The notes below the pieces were generated by a model, which was not told where the DNA came from, did not search any database, and saw nothing but the letters and a program-made list of their open reading frames with translations. From Rhynochetos jubatus (lineage: Eukaryota > Chordata > Aves > Eurypygiformes > Rhynochetidae): a stretch of DNA of 64,000 nucleotides. Shown here piece by piece: positions 25,316 through 38,830 of the stretch (its first letter is position 1; each line of letters starts with the position of its first letter). Where the stretch lies: NCBI GenBank assembly GCA_027574665.1, contig CM050648.1, positions 49,071,200-49,135,199 of the forward strand, read 5' to 3'. Made by a program: the position numbers and the translations under genes.

Positions 25316-27576
25316 ACTGAAGAGGTACAAAACTTTGACTTATGAAAGGGGAAGAAAAAGGGTGAAGGTGAAAATGCAACATATTTTCTAGTGTGTGATA
25401 TGTTCTTGTCCTGCAAAATAGGTATTCATCGGCTAATCTGAAACTACTGCATCTTTACTCATTGTTGTTTCTTCATCTGCTATGACAGAACAACTGCAAT
25501 GACAGGAGCAAGGTTTGCAGAGCTGATTAATATAAATTATCGTCCTCTTAGATGACAGTGTCTTACCAAAAATTATGTACACCAGACAGTATTATTGTCC
25601 ATTCACCTATCCTCTTAGTTCACCATACCAAAGAAAGAGATCCACCTAACACAATAAAATCTTTTTGCTTTTTAAAGAAGGTTTTTAATAATGAAAGCGT
25701 TAGACTTTTGCTACAGTCTTCTGCCACTGGTATTGGACAGAAATATTGACAGGGAACCAACCTGTACTTGGGGGGGCCCAAAGAAACAGAATGTCTAATG
25801 TGATTGGTGTCAGATGTCACAGAACCATTGTCACTGAAATTGCTGATATTCTAGTTAAAATGGCACCTAAAAAGGCTTTTTTCTATTTGCTTGTTTTCAA
25901 TTCCTAAAATTTCCAAAATCAGAGTATCACAGGAATTGCAGTAGGTCCTTCTCTAGTACCTGCCTTCTGACAAGGCCAGAAGGAAGAAAGCTGGAATTTA
26001 AGAACTTAGCTGATTTTTCTAATCTAATTACTAATGACAGAAGATTTCCTTGCATCAGTAGAGAAGGATATCTGTGACATGATTCTATGATGCAGTAGTT
26101 ATTCAGTAGCATTAATAGCCATCCCCTCTCACTTTAGACTACATTTTAAAATATGACATGTGCTTTTGACTGCTGGGACCAGTGGTTGAGGAGGTGTAAG
26201 TGTTGCAGTGATATAACCATACACTTTACTGGCTTAAGACATATGCATGTGTAGCAACTACCATCTTAAATGCTAGGAGGAAGTGAGCCATACATTTCCA
26301 GCCTTAAAAATATGAGTGTTTGTAGTTTGAACAGAAGTACTGCATTTGGGAGCTGGAGAATGTAACAGCCATATAATCTAAGGATCAAAAAAAGAACAGG
26401 AATTAAAATTCCAGTATATGTCAGGTAACATATGGACACTTTAGTAGTCCTTCTTAGAACAGAGGAATTAAATATGGTTTAGTAACATTTTTAAGACACA
26501 TGCAATTTATTGTAAAAATATTGTAGCTGAATGCCAAATTGTATTTCAGGAATTAAACATTCTCCTGACTTGTTCTGAACACAAGACACATTATTTATTG
26601 GGTTTGCACAGAAGTATAGATATTTTACTGCTTATCCCTATTGAATACCATGTCTCATTTAGTACTTAAAGAGCCTACATGCATGCAAAATTGATAACTA
26701 CAACTGGGTTCATAAGCTGCTCAGCATGCAAAAATTATACCCATTTTTCATGTTCAAATGCCAACTGGAACCCAAAAAGACGCATTTTATGTATGACAGG
26801 TGCACGCGCTCAGATTTTACAGATGCACCTAAGGCCTCATGCTTTCAACAATTTGGCGTTTCTTCTGCAGTAAGTACAAAACAGATCAAAGGACCAAAGA
26901 TATCAAGTATTGCAGGGCACTGAAATACCATCGTGTAGTTTCCAGTGCTGTAAATACTCTCTCAAGGCACATGTGTATCCTGTAAAAGAAGTTGTCTGCC
27001 TCGACATGAGTTCAATTGGCACAGCCACTTTACTTGAAAGCCAGGACTTATATACAAAACTATTTCTTCAAAGTATTTCTTTTAATGATTTTTAAATGTC
27101 CTTGGACTGATAGGTATCTTACAGAGCTCCAATATACATAACGCAATCTTCTGCAATGAGCAAGAAAGTATGTTTTTCAGTATTAGACCTAAAAACATCT
27201 TCAGAGCTTCAGTGTAAGAGTATTTATTCTATTTTTAGTGCTCCTCACTGTTTCTTTGTATTATCATTGGGGTTTCATGTCAAAGGAATAAAAGAAAAGC
27301 ACTTCTGACTACAGGTGGTCTTTTTGGTTTGGCTCAAGTAAATCTGAGGCAGTGCAGTACTCCCAGCACCACCCTGGAGTCCTTAGGGTAGGACAGGTTG
27401 CAGCAGGATCCCACCCCATTAGATAGTCCCATCCCACCAAGTTCAGTCACTCCAAACTTTATGATTTCATGAGGAAACAAGATCATTTGTGGGCTGAGCA
27501 AATGGGTGAAAGTGCCTGTGAATAATGCTTCATGGGCTTATTTTGCTTCATAAATCTTTACAGTTCCTTAATTTAA

Positions 27577-27604
27577 AAACAAACAAACAAACAAACAAAC
27601 AAAC
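27577..27604. repeat. AAAC tetranucleotide repeat, 7 units
   Basis: Seven consecutive AAAC units flanked by further A/C-rich bases (poly-A-like 'aaaa' before, 'cccaaaaact' after). Possibly an eroded poly-A tail, but no retrotransposon body was recognised upstream. Confidence 0.9.
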
Positions 27605-29711
27605 CCAAAAACTGAATGAAAGCAAAGCTGACACACTTTGACACAAATATCTCCGGCTCCTCTTCCTATCTTGAACGGTAAAGGTAGGGATGGAGTGGGA
27701 AGGCTCAGTCTGAGCAGAGATGGAAAGGCATAAGAGATCCTGCATTTTGCATTTCCCACTGAAATCATAGTAACATTTGTACCCTCCTAATCAGGTGGCA
27801 TATTGTGGTGAATTCTCCCTAGGTAAATAGACCAAGAAAGCCTCAGTATTCTTATACTGCATCACGCAGTCTTCTGCAAGGCTGTGCTGACCGTGCAAGA
27901 CATTTTATTCCTTAGAGCCATTGCATCATGTTCCTCGCACACTCGGGTGAGTGGCAGTGTTACAGTGCGTTAGTCCCGTTTTGCAGCTCTCCTGTGTTCT
28001 GGTTTACAAACAGAAACATGGATTGTTGGATCAGTCTGGATCATAGTAATATCATTGCAGAGTCTTGGTGTGAACATGAAATTCTGCATACTCACACATA
28101 CTGCCCAAGAATAAATGAGTCTTGAATGTGGTGGTTTCTCTTCACTCCAGTACTACTGGGAAGGGGAAGGTTTTTTCTAACTGACAGAATAAAGGTCAGA
28201 AGTTGTGTGAAAACATGGCAGACTCTAAACATGGCACTCAGCCAAATCTGGGCAAGAAGTAATAAATTCACTCTATTCACTTCTATTTTACATCATGAGT
28301 TGAACTTGCAGATTGCAGTTCCCTCACTACTTCATTTGGGCTTTTTTTAAGGCCTTTTAAAAACAAAATAAAAAAGCTACTCGGTTTATTAGAGAATTGG
28401 CTGTGCAAACCCCTCTGTTGTGCAAGAGGTCAAGCCAGATGAATGCAATGGTTCTTTTTGTCTCCAAAATCAATAACTCTTTGGAATTACTGCAAAGACT
28501 TGGTGTACTACTTTCAACTCTTCAAAAGAAAAAAAAATCTATTTTCTGTGTCCTTATACTCACCCTGTCCACTTTGAAATTATACTGCTCATTGACAGAA
28601 TTAATACAAGTGTAGTTTCCAATTTAATTGATGCCACATTTTTCAGTGTAGAAAATACAATTCTTTGTAGTAACTGATTTGTTACAAGTAAATAAAGGGT
28701 AATTATGTAGCCTGCTGTTCATTATATTACAGAATCCATTTAAGCTCCTGTTCTACAGATGTTTAAGTCTATACAGATGCTTGGCAGCAGACTGAGAGCA
28801 TATTTACTGCCTATCTGCAAGAAGCAGGGACTGAAGTCACTAAATCTGCAAAATGTGGTAAGAGATCATACAGATTTTCTAGCTGCTGTCCAACATTGCA
28901 TAAATCCTTTGTCATGGAGTTGTACACAAGTTACTTAGTCCTGCTTGTGATGGCATTAATTAACTGGTGGAGAGTAGCCTACAAATGCAGCTAGTCTTGC
29001 TCTCAGATGCAAACTCTGTGCCTGCAGCTTGTTTGTGTGCCTCAGCATTGCAGTCCCCTGCAGTTCCAATTTGGAGGCTGGTCTTTTTGTTAAGCAAGTG
29101 TCAACTGTTTGAAGGGCAAATTTAGAAAAGAAAGTAACTCATGTGAAAGAAAACTCATATTTTTTTAAAGTTTAGCTTTGCTGGTGTGAAAAGCAAGGCT
29201 ATGTACAATGAACTGTGAAAATACGGCGAGCAATGACAATGTCTCAACTGATAGTATCTACAGGGAAAAAAACCTCTGCAGAAATCTCAACTTGCTGTCA
29301 AAAACATCCCAAACACATGGCTCGTACAGCTAAGAACCTGGCACCAGAGTGTGCTGAAGTGTTAAACTGGCTTTTGACAGCACTAACCTTTTGCAGGACA
29401 GCAAGGATGTTTTTTCATTTCACTGCATTTCCTAGTTCCGTTCAGTGACTATTTAATTCAGACCTGAGAAACCAGCTAGGAGTTGAAAAAGCAGAGAGGC
29501 TGATATTTCTCCTTAGACCTCTGAAAAAAATGGGAGGGGAAGAGGAGGAGATCTACCACTTCTGAAAGCTTAGCAAAATTGTGACCAGAAAGAACTACTG
29601 CTGTTCAATTCACTCATACATATTGTTCTCCTTCTTTAAAAAGTCAGCTAGTTTTATATGTGGGGTTATTTTCACCCATTATAAAAAACGTTCTCAGTGC
29701 ATTTCAGTTAG

Positions 29712-29730
29712 TTTTTTCTTTCTTTCTTTC
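29712..29730. repeat. TTTC short tandem repeat
   Basis: A T run followed by three TTTC-type units; pyrimidine tract read directly from the sequence. Confidence 0.75.
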
Positions 29731-30518
29731 TGTGAATGCTAATTGACCTCCAGCTGCTGTCCATGTTTGGTCCAAATCATAAATTAGAAAGGGACTAGCA
29801 CCTGGTAAATAAGCAATGAGGCAGTTTCACTGTTTATAATATGATAGAAATACTGGGGACAGAGAATAAAAAGAAATACTATTTACTGTTTCATTGTTTG
29901 AATCAGGAAGGTTTGACTTCTGATCTGCAGGTTTTGTGCAATCTGCCAAGACAGCTCCTCATCTCACACACCATTCCTCATTGCTGCCTTTCCTAGTGAT
30001 TCCTCAGGAGCTGCCTGCAAGGCACATAAAACATCCTGGAGCCTTGTCCAAGCTCCTCTCCTTCCTAGGGATGCTGCTACCAGGTGGGTGCCCGTCCTGG
30101 TGTGTGGCAGGATAGGGACAAAAGGAACTCATGGAGATCCCCTACTGCCTGTGCACTGTCAGTGTGGTCACGCATTAATGGCCCAGCCTCTTGCTGACAC
30201 TAGAAAAAGGTCTGAGCCCCGCTGCATATAACTTGCTTAAACAAATGTGAGTAGATTACAATGCGCGGTAGCAATAGGAATCAACACTTCCGTTGGAAAA
30301 AGGCCTATGCAAAACAAGGTAAAAATCAGCTATTCAAACTGTGTTTTTCAGCTTGCTGATTTGAAATAATGATATTTAAACCTCTTTTACTTAACCAATG
30401 CATTAGCAAGTAACTATGTCAGTATTCAGAAGTTATCTGTACCCTCATGTCTAGATCAGCAAACCACTCCATTACCAGAGAACAAATTAATTCAAAATCG
30501 TTGCTTTTCTTCAGTGGA

Positions 30519-30520
<2 letters not shown>

Positions 30521-30544
<24 letters not shown>
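30521..30544. repeat. GT microsatellite, 12 units
   Basis: Twelve perfect GT units followed by ATGTG. The longest pure dinucleotide repeat in the window and therefore the most likely to be length-polymorphic. Confidence 0.92.
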
Positions 30545-30549
<5 letters not shown>

Positions 30550-30839
30550 AAAAGGTCCGTTAGGATGTCGTGTTACTTTTAGGGTATCTGAACGAAAATT
30601 CTTGCTGCCGAAGTGCCAGCCATGATGTGGAATGAGACATGTTGATTAAAAGGGATCAAGAAAATGAAAAAAACCCTAATATTGTATTTTCAGAGGTGCA
30701 AATTGCAAGCCAGGTCATGGCGAAAAGCTGCTTGTCTGCACTGTTTGTTTTATAACCTTCAGCTATCAAAGTTCTTTGAGGAAAACTGGCAGATTACTAG
30801 AGCTCTGCTAATACTTTGGACTTCTCTGTTTGTTTGGTG

Positions 30840-30854
30840 TTTTTTTTTTTTTTT
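30840..30854. repeat. Poly-T tract (15 bases)
   Basis: Uninterrupted T run read directly from the sequence; no associated element recognised. Confidence 0.8.
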
Positions 30855-33800
30855 CATTTCAAGCTTTTTCTTCTCATTATTAGAAAGGTTTTCCATATTT
30901 AAAGAACACAGCAATAGTATGACTGTATGGACAGGACTTCTTATGTGATAGACCATACAGTATTTCCATGGGAAAAGACAATCTTCTGGATTTTGACAAA
31001 CCCAACATGGCTTTTAATCTGTATAAGACTAATCAGAAAATTTTGAAAATCCTCCCTTGCTGGGGGATAAATTTTTAAAAACCAGAGTTTGAAATATAAG
31101 AACAAATATATAATACTAATCATATGTAGCTTCTCATTATGATTACATGAAAGCTTCTGTTGCTATATATGATGGAGGCCATATCTGTAAGTTAGATAGG
31201 ATGTCTTGAGAATCATGACTTTTTATCCTCACATTTCCTTAGGCATACAAAAATAGACTTTCATGCTGAGGGAAGGGGAAATGCCTCTGTCAGTTTGGTA
31301 GAAGAAGCAGCCAGTTGCTGGCAAGGTGGAACAGTGATCTCCAACTGCAGAAATGTTCCTATTCCCTAGTATCAAGCCAGTGCCAAGTAAGGGAAATTGC
31401 TAAAAAATAACATTAAGCATTCACTGAATATGGATGAGCTGGGACTGAGTTTTACTAAACTGCTGATCATTTCCAGCAAACTTCATAGTTTTCATTATAT
31501 TGTGGAGAAGGTAGTTCAGTTGTTTGTTGGCCATGTCATTAAAATCATCTTCATATTATGTACAAGACAGATAACTCCTGCTAACTTGGTTTTCTGAAAG
31601 TTCAGGAGCCTCTCTTCCTCTTCCAAAAGATGTGTAAACGCTTCATTAAGTTCCTCAGATGGAGGGTTGATGTGAGGGTTAGCAAGAGCACATGCCATCC
31701 CGCTCCTGGCTTCTGGAGTTTTTAACCTTGCAGTACTCATTTCCCTGATCTAAACCCTCCCTCCTGGACACCGGCAGCACAAACCTTCCTCTTCTTGTTA
31801 CGAAACCTAACTTGTCCCAGGGTCGTCTAGGGCCACGTGTCTTGCGGTCCTTCCATGCCCGCTCAGATTTCATCCGGCTTCTCTTGTGTTTAGTTGAGAT
31901 GTGGCTAAAGCAAAAAAGATTTGCCTCAGGGCACTCCTCCTGTGTCAGGAAGTCCTTTCGGGATTCTGTTGGACCACAGGATAGCGCATACTAACTTTCA
32001 CAACCCAACATTTGGAGCAGGGTCTGAACCACAGCTGGGGGGAAGACTAATACTGATAGCTACAGCAGCGCCTGCTCCAGGCTGGCCAGTACCCTGTGCT
32101 GTGCTCCCCTGCAACTGCCAGATGGTTTCTGCTATTGTCAACCTGCAGGTGAATCTCCAGGAGGGTGCATAGACTGACTAATTGCTTTGTTCCATTTTTG
32201 GTTTCCTAACAATTTGGCAAGTTTTGCTGACACAGTTGAGTTTTTACATTCCAGTGAAAAAAGTGTTGGGTTTGGTTTCCCACCCTCACTGAAAAGAGAT
32301 ACTGAATTCCTCCTTGTGGTAGGGAATGGCTGTCTGAGAAGGTTGAAAAGATATATAGTAGTCAAGAAGTGACAAAGACATGATCAGAAATTCCAGCTGA
32401 GGGCTTAAGAAGATGTAATTCTTTGAAATAATATGACAGAAGCAGTGCTGCTCTGAACAAACCCACAAGCACAAGACATAGAAAAATTACTTGAGATCAT
32501 GCATAATGTCAATATATGGGCAGAGGAAAAGTAAAGGGACCTAATTTATCTGAGAAATGTATATCTATATATATATTTAGGCACAGACTTTCCACTTCTG
32601 ATTTCAGACAGACATGAATGTTAATGTTTCCTGCCTTGTTTTTCCTCTGTCATTTTTTGGTTGTTTCTATTGATCATCACTCCCTCATACTACAAGAATT
32701 ATACTATTCAGCTACCATTATTCTGACCCCATATTATTTACAGTATCCTGCTTTCTTTTTATGCCCAATTTAACACTTATTTAATTGAAATTTCTTAATA
32801 TGTAATTTCAACTGCTCATTACAAACACAGAGAAGTTATTAAGTGAGTTATGGATTGAATCAACGGATGACTTGACATTGCGATATTTTAAGAGCGTGAA
32901 GTTGTTAAAAATATTTTAAAAAGAATGAGAAAAAAAATCAATACTCGGTTTTCCAGAACTTAAGTATAATACCCAAACTAAATGAAGGGATTTGCAGTCA
33001 GGCAACCACTAAGGAATAGAAGGACTTTCAGTATAGAAACATTTGCCCAACTTTTGCAAGCCAAATAATAGAATGGCAGGTGCAATTACTGTTTGAGTTG
33101 TTTAGAGTAAGATGGTCATCTTTTGGGGTTATGACATCATTGGAATTAAACACAGTGGAGAGAATGAAAGGGTTGGCAGGTCCTATCTCATTGTTACAGC
33201 AGAGGCTACTAGGGACTAAGAGTAAGGAACCTGGTTCTTTGTTTTCTCCTAACCAAAACTAGCTAATCCAAGAACAGTTCCTCATATGAAATTTTAAGTA
33301 TACACATTGTTTACCAGCTCATGACCACGTCAAGGGTGATCGCGGGTAAGAGCAAAAGAGAGTGCTTGTGACATGTTTCTCTACTGACATACCCCATTGC
33401 AGGACCTGGGGATGTACACATGGGGGTTGAGCTCTTGAGGACACAGGATAAGTCACAGCCTTGGAAGGCAGAGGGAGCAATTTGTCACTTATGGTGAGAG
33501 AGGCAGCACCAGAACTGCCCATGGATACCAGACACAATCCACCTGCACAGCAGATGGAGTTAAAACAGGAGCAAACCTCTCACATGCCTCATGTGCGCAC
33601 GTGTGTCATCTCCCAGTACTTGCTGAGGAAGGAAGAGAAGGCAGCTGTGGGAGAGCACTATCATCAAACTCATCATCCATCTGTGTTTTCAGGCTTTTAT
33701 CTATTAGAGGATGAAGTTTATGGTAGCTATAAAACCACACCCAGAGCTAAAAGGCAGAGCACTTATGGTAGGCTGGAAGCTGTTCATGGAACCGTGCACC

Positions 33801-34253
33801 ACACATACAAATGGTTAGTCAAAATTGAAATTCTCTTTCCAGCTGCGTCTGCTTTTTGTGGTAAGAATGTGTGATTTTTATAGACAACTATGCTATGACC
33901 TTGTTAGAAAAAGAAGGGACATTATGTAAGTAGGATGTGTCCTAAGCAGTCATTATTTCTAGCACCCACTAAAAACATACCAATATTGACAAGGATACAA
34001 ACAATTTCAAAAATTAAACTTAGATGATGAAGGCCCTAGAATGCAATAACTAGCAGCTCTTCCAAAACCCATATGATAGAATAATTCTCTCAAATGTGTT
34101 ACCCAGTCATCTGGACATGCTGCTAAGTATAAAATATAGCACAATTACAGATCTTTATATCTCAAATCAAGATCATTCCCTTTATGATTTCCCCCCAGCC
34201 ATATAACAACATAATTATTTTGCTTATATTAACATTTCTTGCTGAATATTGTT

Positions 34254-34277
34254 TTCTCACAACTATTCTCACAACTA
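34254..34277. repeat. 12-bp tandem duplication, two copies
   Basis: TTCTCACAACTA occurs twice in perfect tandem (34254-34265 and 34266-34277). Identity of the two copies suggests a recent slippage duplication. Confidence 0.9.
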
Positions 34278-36069
34278 TTTAAAGTCACATGGTGAGATTT
34301 AATTTTCCCTTTAAAACAGTTCAAGGAGGATAAAAATACTTTTAAGTAAGATTGCAAGTTTGTTTTTATTTGCTTCTGAGGCATAAACAAAAATCTGTTT
34401 AGCAAAAAACCATGGTCTGAAAGTTGAATTTACCTAGGAGAGGAAGACACTTTAAATAAAAAAGGAAATATAATTCTGAATTCAGCACATTCTTGAAAAC
34501 TCAAACTAAGGAAGATCCATTTCCTGAATTTTCTTGAATTTTCAATTCCTTTCTTTCAGAAATATAACTTCTTTCTAAAAATGTGAAGGTAAGCAAAATC
34601 AATGGGGAAGACAGCAACATCCTAACTAAGAAGTAGGAAAAGATTTTCACAAATAATTGATTCTGCAGTCTTTCTGGATCAATTTTCCAATTTCCAGAAT
34701 GTTTGCAGATGGGAATATATAACTGCTTCCCTAGATAGTTTATTTTCTGTAGTTATGGTGTTTCATGAGCAAGCAACTACTTCATTTTTTCATGAAATTC
34801 TTGGCGAATGATGCATCTTGAGCTCCGAGGGACTGTATCTGCCTCACTGAATGCCAACTGCCCCCCTTGCAAAAGGGAGTTCCAGTATATTGTGGCAGCC
34901 TACTGTTCCATAGAAAACCATGCGGATGGTTTTAACACCATCATCTGTGCCAAACTTACATCCGTACTGGTGTACTAAACACAACAAAGGCATATTCACA
35001 AACCCTGGCTCAAGATGCTCTTTATTTGTTCAAGCGCTCCTTATGCATGTGTTTGACCAACGTTAACTAATCGCTTTCCCAGGCATCATCAGCATAAGGT
35101 GAGAGGATAACATGGGCCAAGGACTGTCCCAGTGAGTCCAAACAATTTAGTAGAGGAGAATTTAACTACTGAGGCACTAACTGTGCAGTGGCATTGTCTG
35201 CAGGTCCAAAGAACAGACCCCAGACCGTTTTCTTTACTAACACTTCCTACTAGGTTACCATTACTTAGATGTTTAACAGCATATTAACCAGGATGTGCTA
35301 GGGTCTCTCTGTCACAAAAAAGGTATGGGAGACAATAAGTTTAGAAGAAGGTCTTTAAACATATGTTGTTGACAAAGTTGCACATTAACATAGCTTAGCT
35401 AGTTGAGATGTCCAAGGCTAAAGCCTAACAAACCTATATACACCTATATGACAATTATTTGTAAAACATAGTTACTGTTTCAGGATGTGGTTTATGAAAA
35501 TGGCACTGATGATTATTACAGAGAAATTATGGGGGGGTTGCAACTTCCTGTGCTTTTGACTGTTCTCACTTGTTTTAACTTGCAGCCTACATGCTGTCTG
35601 CTGGGTCAGAATGCAATTGGCATTTAGAGTTGTTAACACTTAAGTGGGACAGGATAAAACTTACTCCAAGACATCTTTGCTCCTTGGATTCCTCTTTCAG
35701 GCTCTGTGTACCCTCCCATACAAGCCTTTTTGGTCAGAATTTCCAAATTCTTTTATCCCCTCCCCATTCTAAAAAACCTCCTTTAAGCACAGTTATGACG
35801 TGTCTCGGTGACACATGGCCCAAATCAGCTACCCCCAGAGCATCCCAGAGTGATGTTATTCTTTCTGCACGGGAAGACCTCCAGTGTTTTAAACCACAAA
35901 ACACATGTATACATTTGACAGGAACAAATTCGTTCGCCCTCCGAAGAGCCACCCAGAGGAAGATGAGGTGAGGAGGAGAAAAGGCATCCATCAGCCCCTT
36001 CCTCAGCACGGTGGGACAGCTCACTGCCAGGTAGGCATAAAGCTGCCATCAGCCGCCTGTCCTCCCCTT

Positions 36070-36850
36070 CTCACTGCTGCTGTGGAGGCTTCGTGCCAAA
36101 CGCCTGCAAATCAAAAAACATTTGTTTTGTGCTATAAAAACCAGTGGCTAACAGCTGCACATGTTGTCTCCAGTGTTGTAAACCTGTCATCGGTGCGGTA
36201 TTGTTTACATATGGCTACAAGGCCCTCGTCGCTGAGAATTCCTACGCGGTGCAGCGGCAGCCAAGGCTTTCCTGACAGCTGTGTCAACTGGAAGCAGCAC
36301 CACCAGCTTATTTGTTTCAGCAGAAGCCTCAGTAACCCCCACCCCAAAGACACAAATCAGATTCTTTCATTTTTTTAATGAGCTCAGTGTTAATAATAGA
36401 TCAAGTGCAGTGCAGATGCTGGGATGGAAATAGCTGGCATTTCCCTAACAAGGCACATAATTCTCCTAGAAATAATAGATCTCAGCTGAAATAGTTACAG
36501 CCAGACAGGCAGCGCTTATAATGCATGACCAAGTGTCCAAAATGAAATAAAAATCTGGGAAACATGCAAAGGTGCTAATTTTCTACATCAGTGGGATTTA
36601 TCAAGTTCCTACTGATTAATATGAAAAGTTGTTTGGTTGTTCAACTGATAGGGCTTTGTTTTGCTTGCACAGACATTTGAAAGGCATTGATTTAGATATT
36701 ACAGGAACTTCTAGATAGGCAGAATGCTTTTAAACCAGTAAATCAGTTCTCTCTGTATTATAAATGTCAGTTATTAAATAGAATTTTTTAATCCCTATCT
36801 TAGCAACAAGGTTCCTATCTATTAAGACAAGCTGTTACAACTTTTTTATA
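36070..36850. promoter_or_regulatory. Candidate enhancer / conserved non-coding block
   Basis: A GC-moderate, CpG-retaining core (about 36070-36350) runs into an AT-rich flank. The core carries two CAGCTG E-boxes (36152-36157 and 36276-36281), a CACATG E-box directly beside the first (36158-36163) and a TGTTTAC forkhead-type site (36202-36208). The flank contains several ATTA/TAAT cores. Motif density and CpG retention in a repeat-free interval are typical of developmental enhancers, but this is inference. The 157-codon open frame at 35905-36378 overlaps the core; it could instead mean an exon, though I see no familiar protein. Confidence 0.25.
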
Positions 36851-38179
36851 TACACATACCAAGGCTTTTCTTGAAAAATCAAAGTTTAATTCATTGTTTC
36901 TTCCAGCATCTGCCATTACTTAAAAAATATTTATTAACCTTCCCTCTTCACAAGGGGTCATTTACCCAGGATTCTTCGCATAGGATGATTTGAAGTTGCT
37001 TGGCAAGAGGGAAAGATAAAAGAAAAATACATAAATAAGCATTTGCTTCACAGCACATGTCATCCCACAGAACTGTCCCCAGATCATTAAAGCTGCTTAC
37101 CTTCACAGTGGGGATTATTCCTTAGCTTCAAAAGAGAGAAGAGCAGACACATATTCTCCAGCTTGATCAATGCATATTTGCTCCAAATTTGGGTTAAAAA
37201 AACCCAAACCTCCAATCCTTTGCTGATGGAGTAAATGGAGTCCTGTCACCCTGCCACATAGCAAAACAAGTTCAGATTGGGAGCAACTATCTTCACGAGT
37301 TTCTGGACTGAGTTCATCTCTCCCTGCTTTCCACAGGATTTTATTTTGCACACCTTCAGGACCTATAGGTATGTTGACAACCTCTAATAAAACACTGCAG
37401 CATTCCAAAGGCATTTTTAACAAGAGTGGGTGCCAGCACCCAATGCAGAACAGAACAGCATGGTGAGTGCACACCTGGGTTTTGAAAGGGCTGTATTTCT
37501 GCTAACGCTTTGCTGAGGTGATTATTTTTGGTGAAATGCAAAGTATTCCACACCTCTGAGGTTTGCAGCACCTTGAAGCATTGGTCTCTTTATATTTCAA
37601 TTCCCCAAGCATTACTAATCTTACCCTTAAGCATTAATAATGTTATAATTATTAGGGGCCGGATACTTAACCATGACCCTAATAGTCCTGTTTTGTGGGT
37701 TTCTGCCCATTTGGGCTGTGGAAGCCATGACTTTGGAAAGCACTTAGACTCCTAGCAAAAAAACACAGACTGAAATGCTGCAAGCATTACAGGAATGACT
37801 GTAAGTGTGGTCTGCACCCAAAGCTACTGTGTGACATTGCCCTGTTTAAAAAGGGTGACCAGAGCCAGTTCTGATCTAAGGACATGCCCTGAAGGAGGTC
37901 AAATACCTACTGAGCCACTTCTCCCCTCCAGCAGACACTCCACCAGTCAATATCTATACCCTGTGGGTAGGGGGTTGTTGTCCTGGTGGCCAGTCAGTGC
38001 TTATAGTCATCCAGATGACACACTCCTCATATCTAACCACAGTAAATTTGGAGGCTGCTTTGATAAACAGTCCCTGGATCGATGGGTGGTCACCAAGCTG
38101 TGAACTATTCAGTAGTCTTAGTTTATCTAAAATATTTTCTTTAAAAATGTTGTATTTGAACAAGGATTGAAAGCACCAG

Positions 38180-38830
38180 CCTGAACCAGCCCTTAATCTT
38201 ATATATTATAGATTATGCTAAATTAGATAGAATTTGAAAAATCACCTCGAAATGTCTCATAATTATTAATCATAACCCAGAATCTGCCAGCCCCCACAGG
38301 ATGATCCAAGAATATTTTTTGCCTTTGTGGTGTTTTGTTACACACTGGTAAAGGTTATGACATTCTTATTCAATACTTCTTATTTCCTTAACATTAATGA
38401 CAAAAAAACAGGCAATGAAAATGTAACACTTTTAAAATAGATTAATTTCAGCCCCCTATTTGTATTCATTGGTTTTATTACCAACATCACAGGTTATCTG
38501 ATACAGTCTGGCATTTTAAAAGGGAGGATGACTTTATGCAGTAAGGGCAATAACTAATAAAATAGTAAAATATCATTATGTTCCAGCAGATAAATGTATA
38601 TTAGGGTTTCTTAGAACTAGACTTACTGACCAGCCAATGAAAAGGGAATTAATCTAATTTATTGTTATATCATTTTCATCTAGGAATGTGTACATTAGTC
38701 TTTATGTGATTAATACACAGTAGTGCCAGAGCACCCTTTTCATGCCCTTAGTAATTAGCTGTTGCTTGATGTGAGGCCATAACACTGTCTACTTAAAAGC
38801 AATTATAATCTATCATGTGTTGGCCTATTC
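38180..38830. promoter_or_regulatory. Candidate homeodomain-rich conserved block
   Basis: AT-rich but non-repetitive sequence dense in homeodomain-type cores: AATTATTAAT (38261-38270), GTGATTAATAC near 38707, and GTAATTAGCT (38751-38760), with further TAAT/ATTA sites between. There is no simple repeat, transposon or open frame of note. This texture is common in ultraconserved-type enhancers near developmental genes. No alignment was possible, so the call is weak. Confidence 0.25.

Noticed and set aside
26080-26096. 'gattctatgatgcag' as another CR1 3' end
   Set aside because: Only the octamer-like word matches; none of the preceding CR1 landmarks is present.
27577-27604. AAAC repeat as the poly-A tail of a retrocopy
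   Set aside because: No recognisable transcript-like body upstream and no target-site duplication seen.
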